From assembly GCF_902859895.1 (NCBI RefSeq), contig NZ_CADIKM010000013.1, forward strand, positions 1 through 64,000: a stretch of 64,000 nt of DNA. The letters run 5' to 3'. Each line of letters starts with the position of its first letter. The first letter of the stretch is position 1. The position numbers were made by a program, and so were the translations under genes. This DNA is from Pararobbsia alpina. GTDB taxonomy: Bacteria; Pseudomonadota; Gammaproteobacteria; Burkholderiales; Burkholderiaceae. A model generated the notes under the pieces. That model searched no databases. It was not told the origin of the DNA and saw only the letters and a program-made list of their open reading frames with translations. This document shows, one piece after another, positions 7,680-17,592 of the stretch.

Positions 7680-9710
7680 CTATGGCACCGCCTGTGGCGC
7701 CTTGACGATTACCTGCGACATCGCATCGCGTTCGGCCTTGAGCAGGATATCGCGCGACGCCGCGAAGCCGGCGGCCGGACACACGGTCGACCGAGAGTGC
7801 GCGCTCAGGTGGCGACTGACCTGGATGACCTGCGACTGCGCATCGAACACGTAGTGCGACTGATAGTCGACCGTCTCGCTGTGGAGCTCGATGTCGTCGG
7901 GGATGTCGGTGATCCGGAATCGGGAGGCAAACGCGATGACACCCGTCTCGTCGAATTCACCGTTCGGGCAGAGATAAGGCTGCGTGCGTGTGGGCTCGGC
8001 CAGCCAGCCGCGCAACTGCGAGGCGATACCGCCGGAGAAACTGCTGAGCGCGCCGATCGCGGTGGTGCCCGTCGGCCAGATAAAGTGCTCGACCTTGCCG
8101 CGAATCGATGTGTGCAACGATCCGGAAGTCGCTTCGAGTGGACTGGTCGACAGGGTCCCTTCCCCTTGCAGGCCGCTTGCCTGCAGACGCTCCGCCACGA
8201 CCGCAGCGCGCCGCTGCCGGCTCGCGCGGCGCAGGCGGTTGCGTTCGAGTTCCGCGCTCCAGCCGCTGTCCTCGACATCGTACGCATAGCCCGCCGCGCC
8301 ATCGCCCCCGACCTCCATCTGCAGGTGCACGGTGCGCCCGAGCGCCTGCGTCGCGGGTGTGCGCACGAGGACACCCTGATCGACGTGCAAGGCAGGCCGG
8401 TCCATCACGCCCGACGGCAGGTAACCGAATTCGATGCCGCCGGCCGTGGTATCGGCGAACGTTCCGAGTTCGGGCATCCAGACGATCACGTGATTGATCG
8501 CGGCGCCTCCGTAACCGGGCACCGACGGCAGCGTATAGACCTCGCCCAGATTGAGCAGGGCGGGTTCATTACGAATGCCGACCGCGCTCAGCAGCGCACC
8601 GAACAAGGCAACGTGGTCCTTGCAATCGCCGTAGCGGTTGGCAAGGATATCGGCGACCTTGTGCGGGGCAACCGCGGTTTCGCCGAGCAGCAGCGCGACG
8701 TAGCGGATGTTCATCCGCATCCAGTCATAGAGCGTGCGAGCCTTGTCACGCGGATCGGTCTCGCCTGCAGTGAGCGACTCGGCGAGCGCACGCACGCCCG
8801 GATCGCCGGCACTCGCATCGACTGCCGCGTCGCGATAGCTTGCCGCGAAGGCGGCGTAGTCGGGAAAGGTCGTGACCAGCAGGCGATCGCCATAACTTGC
8901 GAACGCGATCGAGCCGCGTTCGGGGCGGTCGAAATGGATGCGCCGGTAGTGGAACTCGTAGCGTGTGCGCCCGGCGGCGCTCACGGGTGCAATCGCGGTG
9001 TAGCCCTGCGCATCGGCATGAAGCGGCCGGTCCGCGGGCAGGTCGAAAATCAGCTTCTGGCTTTCGATCGGCACGCGTGCGGGTTCGGCGAGATGGCTGA
9101 ATTGCCGCGGAATCGTCGGCTGCGTACGAAGCTTGTGAAATTTCAGATGAACCCGCGAGCCCACTCCGACAGCCGGGAAAATCACCACCCTGAGCTCGGC
9201 ATCGCTGAAGGTCGGCGCATCGGCTGAACGCGGCTCCAGGACGTCGCGGATCTGCGCGGGACTGACCGGTATATGGGTACCGGCAGCCGTGATCGTCTCC
9301 GCCTCGAGCACCTCGACATGATCGATGTTCTTGTCGAACCAGATATAGCGCTGTGCGATCTCGTCGACGCCCGCGGTCGTGTTCGCACGCAGCACGATCT
9401 CGTCGACCTCGTCGATCGAACCGTCGTCATTGAGCGTGAACAAATGGACGTCGCTTTCGATCGTCGCGGGCGCAAGGTCGTCGACGGGGACAGTCGCGGC
9501 CGTATCGGCCGCGGCAGCTTCGATCGGGAAGGCCGAAGTCAGGCCCCATGCAAGCACGAGGAGTAAGGACGAAAGCGAAGTGGGATGCAGGGCCGCACGT
9601 AGAACCAGAATCGCAGCCGTAAGTGGAACGCCAAGTAGCGCACGAATGGGAGGCCGGCGCCGGCCAGCGGTTCGTGTCGATACACTCCCTCTGCCTTGCG
9701 CCTTGGGCAT
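7680..9710 (-). CDS. DUF3857/transglutaminase-like exported protein
   Basis: About 676 residues. A long basic N-terminus leads to a hydrophobic export segment (SLLLVLAWGLTSAFPIEAAAA). Then comes a DUF3857-like beta domain and a transglutaminase core with the Cys-His-Asp triad: Cys363 in NRYGDCKDH, His407 in INHVIVWMP and Asp420 in TFADTTA. The family is found in predicted periplasmic proteins of unknown substrate. A TTG at 9731 would overlap the SDR stop codon, but ATG 9710 has a GAGG ribosome-binding site and is preferred. It follows the SDR gene with no gap and is probably in the same operon. Confidence 0.85.
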   Translation of the reverse strand: MPKAQGRGSVSTRTAGRRRPPIRALLGVPLTAAILVLRAALHPTSLSSLLLVLAWGLTSAFPIEAAAADTAATVPVDDLAPATIESDVHLFTLNDDGSIDEVDEIVLRANTTAGVDEIAQRYIWFDKNIDHVEVLEAETITAAGTHIPVSPAQIRDVLEPRSADAPTFSDAELRVVIFPAVGVGSRVHLKFHKLRTQPTIPRQFSHLAEPARVPIESQKLIFDLPADRPLHADAQGYTAIAPVSAAGRTRYEFHYRRIHFDRPERGSIAFASYGDRLLVTTFPDYAAFAASYRDAAVDASAGDPGVRALAESLTAGETDPRDKARTLYDWMRMNIRYVALLLGETAVAPHKVADILANRYGDCKDHVALFGALLSAVGIRNEPALLNLGEVYTLPSVPGYGGAAINHVIVWMPELGTFADTTAGGIEFGYLPSGVMDRPALHVDQGVLVRTPATQALGRTVHLQMEVGGDGAAGYAYDVEDSGWSAELERNRLRRASRQRRAAVVAERLQASGLQGEGTLSTSPLEATSGSLHTSIRGKVEHFIWPTGTTAIGALSSFSGGIASQLRGWLAEPTRTQPYLCPNGEFDETGVIAFASRFRITDIPDDIELHSETVDYQSHYVFDAQSQVIQVSRHLSAHSRSTVCPAAGFAASRDILLKAERDAMSQVIVKAPQAVP

Positions 9711-9727
9711 CGATCGGACCTCGATGC

Positions 9728-10486
9728 TCAACCGCGTCCGACAAACGGCATCTTGGTCGCCATCACCGTCATGGATTGCACGTTCGCCTCGAGCGGCAGG
9801 CCGGCCATATAGAGCGCCGCATTCGCGACATGGTCGAGATCGATGCGCGGCTCGGCCGCGGTCTCGCCATTGGCCTGCAACACACCGTGCACCATCCGCT
9901 CGGTCATGTCGGTCGCGGCGTTGCCGATGTCGATCTGTCCGCAGGCGATATCGAACGCGCGGCCATCGAGCGACAGCGCCTTGGTAAGGCCCGCGACCGC
10001 GTGCTTGGTCGACGTATAGGGTGCACTGAACGGTCGCGGCGTATAGGACGAAATCGAGCCGTTGTTGATGATGCGGCCACCTCGTGGCTGCTGTGTCTTC
10101 ATCAACCGGAACGCGGCGCGGCTACAGAGGAATACGCCCGTCAGATTCGTATCGACGACCGCGCGCCACTGCTCGACCGACAACTCGTCGATCGACACCG
10201 CCGATGCACCGATGCCTGCATTGTTGAACAACACGTCGAGCCGGCCGAAGTGCTCGCGCGTGCGTTCGAACAGCTGTTCGACGCTCGCCGCATCGCTCAC
10301 GTCGGCCTGCACGGCCAGGGCTTCATGGCCGGCGTCCTGCGCGGCCTTCGCAAAGGCTTCAAGCGGTTCGAGCGCACGTGCGGCGACCACCACGCGATAA
10401 CCGTGATCCAGCAACTTCTGCGCAACCGCCCTGCCGATGCCGCGCGATGCGCCGGTCACGAGAGCCACCTTTGCCTGACTGCTCAT
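9728..10486 (-). CDS. Short-chain dehydrogenase/reductase (SDR)
   Basis: 252 residues from ATG 10486, which has AGGAGG eight bases upstream; a TTG at 10492 is less likely. Classical SDR features are present: the cofactor motif TGASRGIG (11-18), NNAG (88-91), and the catalytic Ser144-Tyr157-Lys161 set in NNGSISS and YTSTK. It should oxidise an alcohol or reduce a carbonyl with NAD(P)(H). The substrate is unknown. Its stop codon overlaps the possible TTG start of the transglutaminase-like gene, suggesting a two-gene unit. Confidence 0.92.
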   Translation of the reverse strand: MSSQAKVALVTGASRGIGRAVAQKLLDHGYRVVVAARALEPLEAFAKAAQDAGHEALAVQADVSDAASVEQLFERTREHFGRLDVLFNNAGIGASAVSIDELSVEQWRAVVDTNLTGVFLCSRAAFRLMKTQQPRGGRIINNGSISSYTPRPFSAPYTSTKHAVAGLTKALSLDGRAFDIACGQIDIGNAATDMTERMVHGVLQANGETAAEPRIDLDHVANAALYMAGLPLEANVQSMTVMATKMPFVGRG

Positions 10487-10720
10487 CCTCAATTCCTCCT
10501 ATATAGATTTGGCAAGCTTACCAGCATGGGAAAAGTGGCCGCGGTCGAATCGTCTCCGCGCCCGGAAGCTCTTCTTAGAAAGCCTATTGAAACCATCCTG
10601 GTGCTTGCGCAGATTTGTTAGCAACGCTTACAGTTTTGGGGTTCCCATTCGATAGCGCGCTCGTTAAAGTATTGCACCATTGCACCCGCAATCCTTTCAA
10701 TGCTTTCGAGGAACCCTTTC

Positions 10721-10873
10721 ATGACGATTCGTCGCGCGCTGACTTCGCTGGTTCTGATGACCGGCCTGACCGCCCTTGCGCCGCTGAGCGCCTTCGCCGA
10801 TGTCCATCATCCGGTCCATCACGTTCATCATGTGGTCTGCCACACCGCACACCATCACAGGGTGTGCCACTAA
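10721..10873 (+). CDS. Secreted His/Cys-rich mini-protein (50 aa)
   Basis: A 50-residue frame with a clear signal peptide (MTIRRALTSLVLMTGLTA then PLSAFA) and a mature part of only about 24 residues containing ten His and two Cys (HHVVCH, HHHRVCH). GAGGA lies 10 bases before the ATG and a strong terminator follows at 10903-10940, so it looks like a complete monocistronic gene. A second gene of the same design lies at 23433-23573. A metal-binding envelope peptide is a reasonable inference; there is no direct proof of function. Confidence 0.75.
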   Translation: MTIRRALTSLVLMTGLTALAPLSAFADVHHPVHHVHHVVCHTAHHHRVCH

Positions 10874-10902
10874 GCGCACGGCGAGCTGAACAGGCAGTAA
10901 AG

Positions 10903-10940
10903 CAAAGAGGCACCCAACAAACGGGTGCCTCTTTGTTTTT
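10903..10940 (+). terminator. Rho-independent terminator of the His/Cys-rich gene
   Basis: CAAAGAGGCACCC (10903-10915) pairs perfectly with GGGTGCCTCTTTG (10923-10935) around a 7-nt loop and is followed by five T residues. It ends the small gene at 10721-10873. Confidence 0.9.
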
Positions 10941-11011
10941 GGAGAACGCGCTCCTCAGCCAGGTTCATACGTGCCGGTCAATCCGCACCGGCACCCTGGC
11001 CTTCACACAGC

Positions 11012-13117
11012 TTATGCGCCCAATGCCGGATCGCTCGCGCTGCTGCGCCCCGTTTCGACGTGGCCCGCAAAGCGGCGCTTGAACTTCGCATCCGAGTCGA
11101 CCGTCACGCTCAGGTCGTACCAGCCATAGCTTGAACGCAGATCCCAATCGACATCCACGTCGTCGCCCGGACGGACCTTGTACGTGCGCGGCACACTGCT
11201 GCCGTAGGCATTGGCGATCGTGAACACGCAGGCCGAATCGCCGTTGTTCTTCAGCTTGATCTGCACATTGCCGTTTGCGACGTCATAGCCGTTGGCGATT
11301 TCCGGGTTCGCGCTCCCATGCTTGCCGAGCTTCGCCGCGCTGCCGCGGAACTCGCGCAGGAAGCCGTTCGGCCCGAAGACCGCGAACGCGTAGTCGCCAT
11401 CCGAGCCCGCTTCGACCAGCAACGGGTCGGTGAGCTTCTTGCCGGCCTCGACCGTGTAGGACATCGGCGTGGCCGCGCCGTCGTTCGCATACACGAGGAA
11501 CGTCGCGCCGGCGTCGCCCGTATTGCTGAACGCGAGTTCGAACTTGCCGTTCGAGGGGTCCATCTTGCCGTGCACGAAAAACTCATAAGGCAGCGCACGT
11601 GCGGGCCGTACGCCGGATTCCTGCTGCGGCAAGGCTTGCGTGGTCGGCGGCACCGGCACGAAATCCGGATGGCGCAGCTTGTCGGGCGGCGCGAACGCAG
11701 TGGTATCCGGCATCGGGGGCACCACGTCGTTCGGGTTGTCGAAGTTGAACGCGGACATGAGGTCACCACAAATGGCACGGCGCCATGGCGTGATGTTGCG
11801 CTCGGCCTGAATGCCGTACTGCTTGCCGAAACGCTTGTCGATAAAGCGAATGATCGAGGTATGGTCGAACACTTCCGAGCAGACGTAGCCGCCCTTGGTC
11901 CACGGTGAGACGATGAGCATCGGCACGCGCGGTCCGAGGCCGTAAGGGCCGGCCGGATACGTCGAATTGCCTTCGAAGAATTCATGCGTGGTCGCCACGG
12001 TCGACTGGCCCGTTGCCGACGTCGACGAAGCGAACGGCGGCGAGACGTGATCGAAGAAGCCATCGTTCTCGTCGAACGTGATGATCAGCGCGGTCTTGCT
12101 CCAGAGCTTGGCGTTCGAAGTCAGCACTTCGAGCACCTGGTTCACATACCAGGCGCCATAGTTGGCCGGCCAGTTCGGGTGCTCGGAGAAGGCTTCCGGC
12201 GCGACGATCCACGACACCGCGGGCAGGTTGTCGTTCTCGACGTCCGCTTTCAGAATATCGAAGTAGTCGCCCGACACCGACACGTTCGTACCGGTCAGGG
12301 CCTTCTCGTACAGGCTGCTGCCCGGCTGCGACGTCTGGTACTGCTTGAAATACAGCAGCGAGTTATCGCCGAAGTTTCCGATATACGCATCCGACGTCCA
12401 GCCCCACGCGCCCGCGGCCGTCAAGCCGATGCCGACGTCCTGGTAGATCTTCCAGGGCACGCCTGCGCGTTCGAGCAGTTCAGGGTAGGTCGACCATGCA
12501 TAACCTGCTTCCGCGTTGTCGATCACGGGGCCGCCACCGCTGCCGTCGTTGCCGACCCAGCCGGTCCACATGTAGTAGCGGTTCGGATCGGTCGATGTCA
12601 ACGTCGAGCAATGGTATGCATCGCAGATCGTGAATGCATCGGCCAGCGCGTAGTGAAACGGAATGTCTTCGCGTGTGAAATACGCCATCGTGGTCGTGCC
12701 CTTCGTTGGCACCCACTGATCATAGTGGCCGTTGTTCCATGCACCGTGCGTGCTCGTCCAGTCGTGCGCGAGATCCTGGATGAACTGCATGCCCAGGTTC
12801 GGCGCGCTCGGACGGAAGGGCAGCAGGTAGCCGGTGCCGTTCGGCTGGTAGAAGACTGGTTTGCCGTTGGGCAACGGCGTGGTGCGTGTATCGCCGAAAC
12901 CGCGTACGCCGCGCAGCGTGCCGAAGTAGTGGTCGAACGAACGGTTCTCCTGCATGAGGATCACGATGTGCTCGATGTCCTCGATGCTCTTCTTTTCGTT
13001 GTTCGCCGGCAGGGCAAGCGCGTTGCGGATGCCGGCGGGCAGCACGCTCAGCGCGGAGGCTGCACCGGCAGTGCCCGCGACAGTGCGCAAGAACTCACGT
13101 CGATTCTTAGATGTCAT
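11012..13117 (-). CDS. Phosphocholine-specific phospholipase C, Tat-exported
   Basis: 701 residues. The Tat signal has NRREFLRTVAG at residues 5-15. The phosphoesterase domain (about 45-480) carries HIVILMQENRSFDHYFG, ITFDENDGFFDHV and FDHTSIIRFI, the active-site motifs of non-hemolytic/hemolytic PLC. Two short beta domains (DUF756 type) fill the C-terminus from about residue 505, as in Pseudomonas and Burkholderia PlcN/PlcH. It cleaves phosphatidylcholine to diacylglycerol and phosphocholine outside the cytoplasm. A small lipoprotein gene lies 84 bp upstream on the same strand. I saw no clear Pho box next to it. Confidence 0.93.
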   Translation of the reverse strand: MTSKNRREFLRTVAGTAGAASALSVLPAGIRNALALPANNEKKSIEDIEHIVILMQENRSFDHYFGTLRGVRGFGDTRTTPLPNGKPVFYQPNGTGYLLPFRPSAPNLGMQFIQDLAHDWTSTHGAWNNGHYDQWVPTKGTTTMAYFTREDIPFHYALADAFTICDAYHCSTLTSTDPNRYYMWTGWVGNDGSGGGPVIDNAEAGYAWSTYPELLERAGVPWKIYQDVGIGLTAAGAWGWTSDAYIGNFGDNSLLYFKQYQTSQPGSSLYEKALTGTNVSVSGDYFDILKADVENDNLPAVSWIVAPEAFSEHPNWPANYGAWYVNQVLEVLTSNAKLWSKTALIITFDENDGFFDHVSPPFASSTSATGQSTVATTHEFFEGNSTYPAGPYGLGPRVPMLIVSPWTKGGYVCSEVFDHTSIIRFIDKRFGKQYGIQAERNITPWRRAICGDLMSAFNFDNPNDVVPPMPDTTAFAPPDKLRHPDFVPVPPTTQALPQQESGVRPARALPYEFFVHGKMDPSNGKFELAFSNTGDAGATFLVYANDGAATPMSYTVEAGKKLTDPLLVEAGSDGDYAFAVFGPNGFLREFRGSAAKLGKHGSANPEIANGYDVANGNVQIKLKNNGDSACVFTIANAYGSSVPRTYKVRPGDDVDVDWDLRSSYGWYDLSVTVDSDAKFKRRFAGHVETGRSSASDPALGA

Positions 13118-13201
13118 GTTTTTAAACGTTTTTTCAGTGGGGGAGAGATACAGTCGGACGCCCTTGTGCTGGCGAGCGTGGACCCGACAGTACGGGGGGG
13201 G

Positions 13202-13465
13202 TTACTGTGCGAAGTGCATAACTGGGGGAGCCAGGGCGCCGGATGCGGGGGGAGTCACATTCGCTACCGTGGATGAATCAAGCTGCGAGGCGGAGGACGA
13301 TTCGGATGCTGAGTCCGACCGCGACGCGTCCGAATTCGCGGAACTGCTCACTGCGTGATTGTCGTCGTCATGACCGCCGCAAGCGGCGAGACAGGTGCAG
13401 ACCAGGACACCGGATACAAGCAGCCACACGCTGCGCTTGATTGATCCGGATACCGACATGAGCAT
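13202..13465 (-). CDS. Small Ser-rich putative lipoprotein upstream of phospholipase C
   Basis: From ATG 13465 (or 13459) the frame gives about 87 residues: a basic start, hydrophobic SVWLLVSGVLVCTCLAAC with a lipobox Cys (LAAC), then GGHDDDNHAVSSS and a Ser/Ala/Asp-rich low-complexity stretch ending PPVMHFAQ. The length, signal and lipobox support a real lipoprotein; there is no recognised domain. It lies on the same strand just before the phospholipase C gene and may belong to its transcript. The frame extends further upstream (to 13582) but without lipoprotein logic. Confidence 0.55.
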   Translation of the reverse strand: MLMSVSGSIKRSVWLLVSGVLVCTCLAACGGHDDDNHAVSSSANSDASRSDSASESSSASQLDSSTVANVTPPASGALAPPVMHFAQ

Positions 13466-13734
13466 GGACGGTACCGCGGCAACAGAGCGCGCGTTGACAT
13501 GGAAAAGACCTGGGGCAAAACAACCAACGTGCAGGCGAGCGAAGTATCCGAACATCATGTGTCCTCCGTAAGTCCGTGACATGTCCGTTCAAAGCGACAG
13601 CCGCATTCACAGACCGACGACAGGATACGGATGGAACCGTGTCGAATTCATGAACACATGAAACATAGCCGGTGCTTTTTTTGCACATCGGTCAGTTCAG
13701 GAGGGCATGCGCAGGCGAATCGAGGCGATTGAAC

Positions 13735-15003
13735 TCAGGCCGTGCGTTCCCAGAACACGCGATCACGACCGCCATGCTTGGCTTGATAGAGTGCGCGGTC
13801 GGCACGGTCGAGCAGGTGTTCGACACGATGGTCGATCGATGTGCGCCTCGCCGCGCCGATACTCACCGTCACCGCGCGTGATGGGCGGCCGTCCGCTTCG
13901 AGCCGGATCGTGCGGACCGCATCGAGCACACGGTCGACGAGGTCCCTGACCTGCTCGGGGTTGGTGTGCTTGACCAGGATCGCGAATTCCTCCCCGCCCA
14001 GACGCCCGAACAGATCGGTCGACCAGATCTGCTCGCCGACTGCGCGCGCGAAGCGTGTGAGCACCTGGTCGCCGGTTGCATGACCGTATTGATCGTTGAT
14101 CGACTTGAAGTAGTCGATATCGAGCAGCAGCAAGGTCTGCTCAATGCCGGGCTCGTAATGCGTGCCAAGTTCCTCGCGGGCACGCTCGATGAAGGCGCGG
14201 CGATTGAGGATATTGGTCAGTGAATCGATGCTCGCGAGCCGGCGCAATTCGCGTTCGAGCTCCTTGCGCTCGGTGACGTCGCGGTAGATACCCTCCACGC
14301 CGGCGAACGCACCGTCTTCGTCGAACAAGGCACTGCTGCTGATGGAGATGTCGATGATGCGGCCGTCCTTGCGTACCATCTGCCCCGGAAAATCGGCGAC
14401 CTCGCCAAACTTGCGTATCGCGTCCTTGAATGCATCGCGGTCCGCGTGATTCGGGTAGTACTCTTCGGCCGTACGTCCGACGATCTCATGGGGTTCGAAA
14501 CCGAGTACACGCCGCACACCGGGACCGACAAGCTGGACCACGCCGAGCGCGTCGGTCCGATAGTAGACGTCCTGCATATTCTCGAAGAGCCGGCGAAAAT
14601 GTTCCTCGCTGCGCCGCATCCGCTCGCCCGTCGTACTGTCGCGCCTGACCTCCATCGCGGTGACCAGTACACCCGGCTCACCTTCTAAGTCCACGGAAAC
14701 ACTGGTGACCAACACGACGCGTACGCGATTACGGCGGGTCTGGAGGCGGACTTCGACGGGAACGTTCGCGGTCTTGCTGGATGCGGAACGGCGAATACGG
14801 TTGACCGAATGAGATTGATCGAGCGGATGAATGAATTCGACAATGGGCTGGCCGACCAAACCTTGCGGGTATTCGCCGCTCATCTCGACCTCGAGCAGCA
14901 AGTGTGCGGCCGGATTCGCGTAAACCATCAGACCGCCCCTCAGGACAAGGACGGCAGCCGGCAATGCCTCGAGCAGCTTTGCGCTAACGGAGTCTGGGTT
15001 CAT
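13735..15003 (-). CDS. PAS-PAS-GGDEF diguanylate cyclase
   Basis: From ATG 15003 this is a 422-residue soluble protein. It has two PAS domains (about 5-125 and 135-255, the second with LFENMQDVYYRTD and a PAC-like VEGIYRDVTERKELE) and a C-terminal GGDEF domain starting at LASIDSLTNILNRRAF. The active site reads RLGGEEF, so cyclic-di-GMP synthesis is expected. There is no EAL domain. Upstream codons to 15249 are open but Cys/Arg-rich and look untranslated. The signal sensed is unknown; PAS1 could bind a small ligand or cofactor. Confidence 0.9.
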   Translation of the reverse strand: MNPDSVSAKLLEALPAAVLVLRGGLMVYANPAAHLLLEVEMSGEYPQGLVGQPIVEFIHPLDQSHSVNRIRRSASSKTANVPVEVRLQTRRNRVRVVLVTSVSVDLEGEPGVLVTAMEVRRDSTTGERMRRSEEHFRRLFENMQDVYYRTDALGVVQLVGPGVRRVLGFEPHEIVGRTAEEYYPNHADRDAFKDAIRKFGEVADFPGQMVRKDGRIIDISISSSALFDEDGAFAGVEGIYRDVTERKELERELRRLASIDSLTNILNRRAFIERAREELGTHYEPGIEQTLLLLDIDYFKSINDQYGHATGDQVLTRFARAVGEQIWSTDLFGRLGGEEFAILVKHTNPEQVRDLVDRVLDAVRTIRLEADGRPSRAVTVSIGAARRTSIDHRVEHLLDRADRALYQAKHGGRDRVFWERTA

Positions 15004-15368
15004 TTTCTTATGGTTCAGGATCGACGTTAGCGGGTCCAGCAGCGGCTGGTGCTCCCCTCGATTGACGCGCTTGCCCCCCGCGCGTCCGCGCACAATCTTA
15101 TCTATCGTAAAGCTCCACGCCCCGCCCTGTCGCTGGGAACAGGCCCTGCCCCGCAGGCTCCGAAGGCAATATCCCCTTGACGGCGCCAAGCATTGTGTTT
15201 CCCCTCGCCGCCAGCATCGGCCGACAATGCAAGAAAGGCATTCGCGCACACATCATATTCCATCCGAGGCGTCCCCTGCCCGGACGAGGCGAGCCGGGCA
15301 AGAACCGGCGAACCGCACACGTACTCCAAACAGTTCGAGAACCGGCTAGTCCGCGCCTCGATGTGCGC
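15004..15368. other. Intergenic region, no supported gene
   Basis: Region between the diguanylate cyclase start and the sirtuin stop, both on the minus strand. The open frames here are short and lack motifs. It should contain the cyclase promoter. I saw no clear hairpin terminator for the sirtuin gene. Confidence 0.4.
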
Positions 15369-16247
15369 TCAGGCGGTGCTATGAGAATGCGCGGCCAGTT
15401 GCTCGACGAGCGCGCTCAATGCGACCTCACAGGGCTGTGCGATCTTGAGCGACAACAGATGATCGGCGCGCGTACGGCCGACATTGACGGCGGCGATCGG
15501 TATACCCGCGCGCGCAGCCTGTTCGCAGAAACGAAATCCGGAATACACCATCAGCGAAGATCCGACCACGAGCATGCCGTCGGCTCGCGCGAGGGCCTCG
15601 CTCGCGGCCTGGACGCGCGCACGCGGCACGCCTTCGCCGAAGAAAACCACGTCGGGTTTGAGCACGCCACCACAATCGTCGCATACGGGTGCGCGGAAGA
15701 CATCGAAGCGCGACGATTCGAGCAATGCATCGCCGTCGGGCAACGGCATTGCCTTTGCTTCGAGCCAGTCGGGATTATCCGCTTCGAGGCGCTGCTGAAT
15801 CGCCGCGCGGGCATGCCGGCGTCCACAGCCGAGGCAGACGACCTGGTCGATATTGCCGTGCAGTTCGATCACATTTGCACTGCCTGCCTGCGTGTGGAGC
15901 CCGTCGACATTCTGCGTGACCAGCCGCTCCAGATGTCCGAGTGCATCGAGCCCGACAAGCGCGCGATGCGCGGCATTGGGACGCGCCTGCGAAACGGTCG
16001 GCCAGCCGATCATATTGCGCGCCCAGTAGCGACGGCGCATCGCCTCGGACTTGAGAAAATCCTGCAGGATCACGGGGTCGCGGCCCTTGCGCTGCCCATC
16101 GGCATCACGATAGTCAGGGATGCCCGAGGCCGTGCTGACGCCCGCGCCCCCCAGCACGAACAGACGCGGGTAGCGGCGCACGAAGTCGACGAGCGAGGCC
16201 GGCGCAGGTTCGGCATTCAGGGAGGTTTGCGTATCCATGACCGCCAT
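15369..16247 (-). CDS. Sir2-family NAD-dependent protein deacylase
   Basis: 292 residues. The NAD-binding GAGVSTASGIPDYR occupies residues 34-47, TQNVDGLH 111-118 and catalytic His130 is in ELHGN. A zinc site is formed by Cys138/Cys141 and Cys189/Cys192. This matches bacterial sirtuins that remove acyl groups from lysine using NAD+. ATG 16247 and ATG 16238 are both possible starts; neither has a strong ribosome-binding site. It is preceded on the same strand by a LysR gene ending 88 bp away. Protein targets are not inferable. Confidence 0.93.
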   Translation of the reverse strand: MAVMDTQTSLNAEPAPASLVDFVRRYPRLFVLGGAGVSTASGIPDYRDADGQRKGRDPVILQDFLKSEAMRRRYWARNMIGWPTVSQARPNAAHRALVGLDALGHLERLVTQNVDGLHTQAGSANVIELHGNIDQVVCLGCGRRHARAAIQQRLEADNPDWLEAKAMPLPDGDALLESSRFDVFRAPVCDDCGGVLKPDVVFFGEGVPRARVQAASEALARADGMLVVGSSLMVYSGFRFCEQAARAGIPIAAVNVGRTRADHLLSLKIAQPCEVALSALVEQLAAHSHSTA

Positions 16248-16335
16248 CTTCGCACGATGGCGGCCACCGCGTGCTCAGGCGTCCCGCTTGGCGCCCTCAA
16301 GCTCTTCTCCAGCTCCCCTCCCCCCAAGGCTCCCC

Positions 16336-17364
16336 TCATGCCTCCATCTCGAGATCGGCATCGTTTTCCGCCGCGTGCGCCAGCGAGGCAGACGCGGTGG
16401 CGGTCGCGGCCGCAACCGCCACCGATGCCCGGGCGCCGCCGAAACTCGACTGCGTGTCCCCGTCGAGCGCGGTGCGATCGAACAGTTCGATCAGCCAGTC
16501 GACGAAGGCGCGCACGCGCGGGGAAGCCTGGCGGCTTTTCACATAGGTGACCGAAACCGGTGTGGCGACCGGCGACCACGCGCCGAGCACTTCACGCAAC
16601 TGGCCCGAGCGCAGATAAGGCAGCGCGGCGATCCGCGACGGCTGGATCAATCCAAGTCCCTGCAGACCGCAGCTCAGGTAGGCATGGTCTTCGGCTACCT
16701 GAACAAATCCGTCGAGCTTGACTTCGACCGTCTCGCCACCGACCGCGAAATCGAGGCTCACCTTGCGCGCGGCCGGCGACGACATGCAATTCACCGCAAC
16801 GTGCCCCGTGAGATCGTCGAGCGTCTTCGGCACGCCGCGCCGCGCAAGATAGGCCGGACTCGCACAGGTCACATGCCTGAGCATGCCGAGCCGGCGCGCG
16901 GCGAGACCCGAGTCGGGCAACTCGCCGAGCTGGACACTGCAATCGATACCCTCGCCGACGAGGTCGACCGGCCGGTTGCTGAAACCGATCGCGACCTCGA
17001 CATGCGGATGTCGCGCATGGAATTCCCCGAGTGCGGGAAGCACGAGCGCGGTGGCGACCGCACTCGGCATCTCGACGCGCAGGCGGCCTTGCAGATTGTC
17101 CGCGCTGCCGCGCAAGTTCGCCTCCATCTCGTCGAGATCCGCGAGAATGGCCTCGCAGCGTTCATAATAGGCCGCGCCTTCGGGAGTGAGACTCAGACGG
17201 CGTGTCGTGCGCAGGAGCAATTGCACGCCGAGCAGCGCTTCGAGTTCCTGCATGAGCGTGGTCACGCGTGCTCGCGGCATGTCAAGAGATTCGGCCGCGC
17301 GCGCAAAGCTGTTGCTGTCGACAATGCGGATGAATGTGCGCATTGCATGAATACGATCGATCAT
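16336..17364 (-). CDS. LysR-family transcriptional regulator
   Basis: 342 residues from ATG 17364, supported by GAGGG eight bases upstream; a longer frame to 17484 has no such support. An N-terminal winged helix (MIDRIHAMRTFIRIVDSNSF through LLRTTRRLSLTPEG) is followed by a periplasmic-binding-like effector domain. The C-terminal ~40 residues are an Ala/Thr-rich extension. It is divergent from the NIPSNAP gene at 17593, which is a plausible target. The effector is unknown. Confidence 0.92.
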   Translation of the reverse strand: MIDRIHAMRTFIRIVDSNSFARAAESLDMPRARVTTLMQELEALLGVQLLLRTTRRLSLTPEGAAYYERCEAILADLDEMEANLRGSADNLQGRLRVEMPSAVATALVLPALGEFHARHPHVEVAIGFSNRPVDLVGEGIDCSVQLGELPDSGLAARRLGMLRHVTCASPAYLARRGVPKTLDDLTGHVAVNCMSSPAARKVSLDFAVGGETVEVKLDGFVQVAEDHAYLSCGLQGLGLIQPSRIAALPYLRSGQLREVLGAWSPVATPVSVTYVKSRQASPRVRAFVDWLIELFDRTALDGDTQSSFGGARASVAVAAATATASASLAHAAENDADLEMEA

Positions 17365-17592
17365 GTCGATTGCCCTCGTGTCGAGACTGACGATATCGTA
17401 AGATTGCAGGCGCCCTGAGTGAATACCCGAAGCTGCACGATGCTTGCCTGATTCTGCAGCGCTGTGGAGGATCGTCCAATGCATGGCGCCGTGAACGCCG
17501 TGCCGCGCGACGTTCGCCGTGTACTTATCTTATGATTGCACCCGCCTGTTTCCAATTACCTCCCACTTCCTGTCCTGTATGCGAGGCATTGA

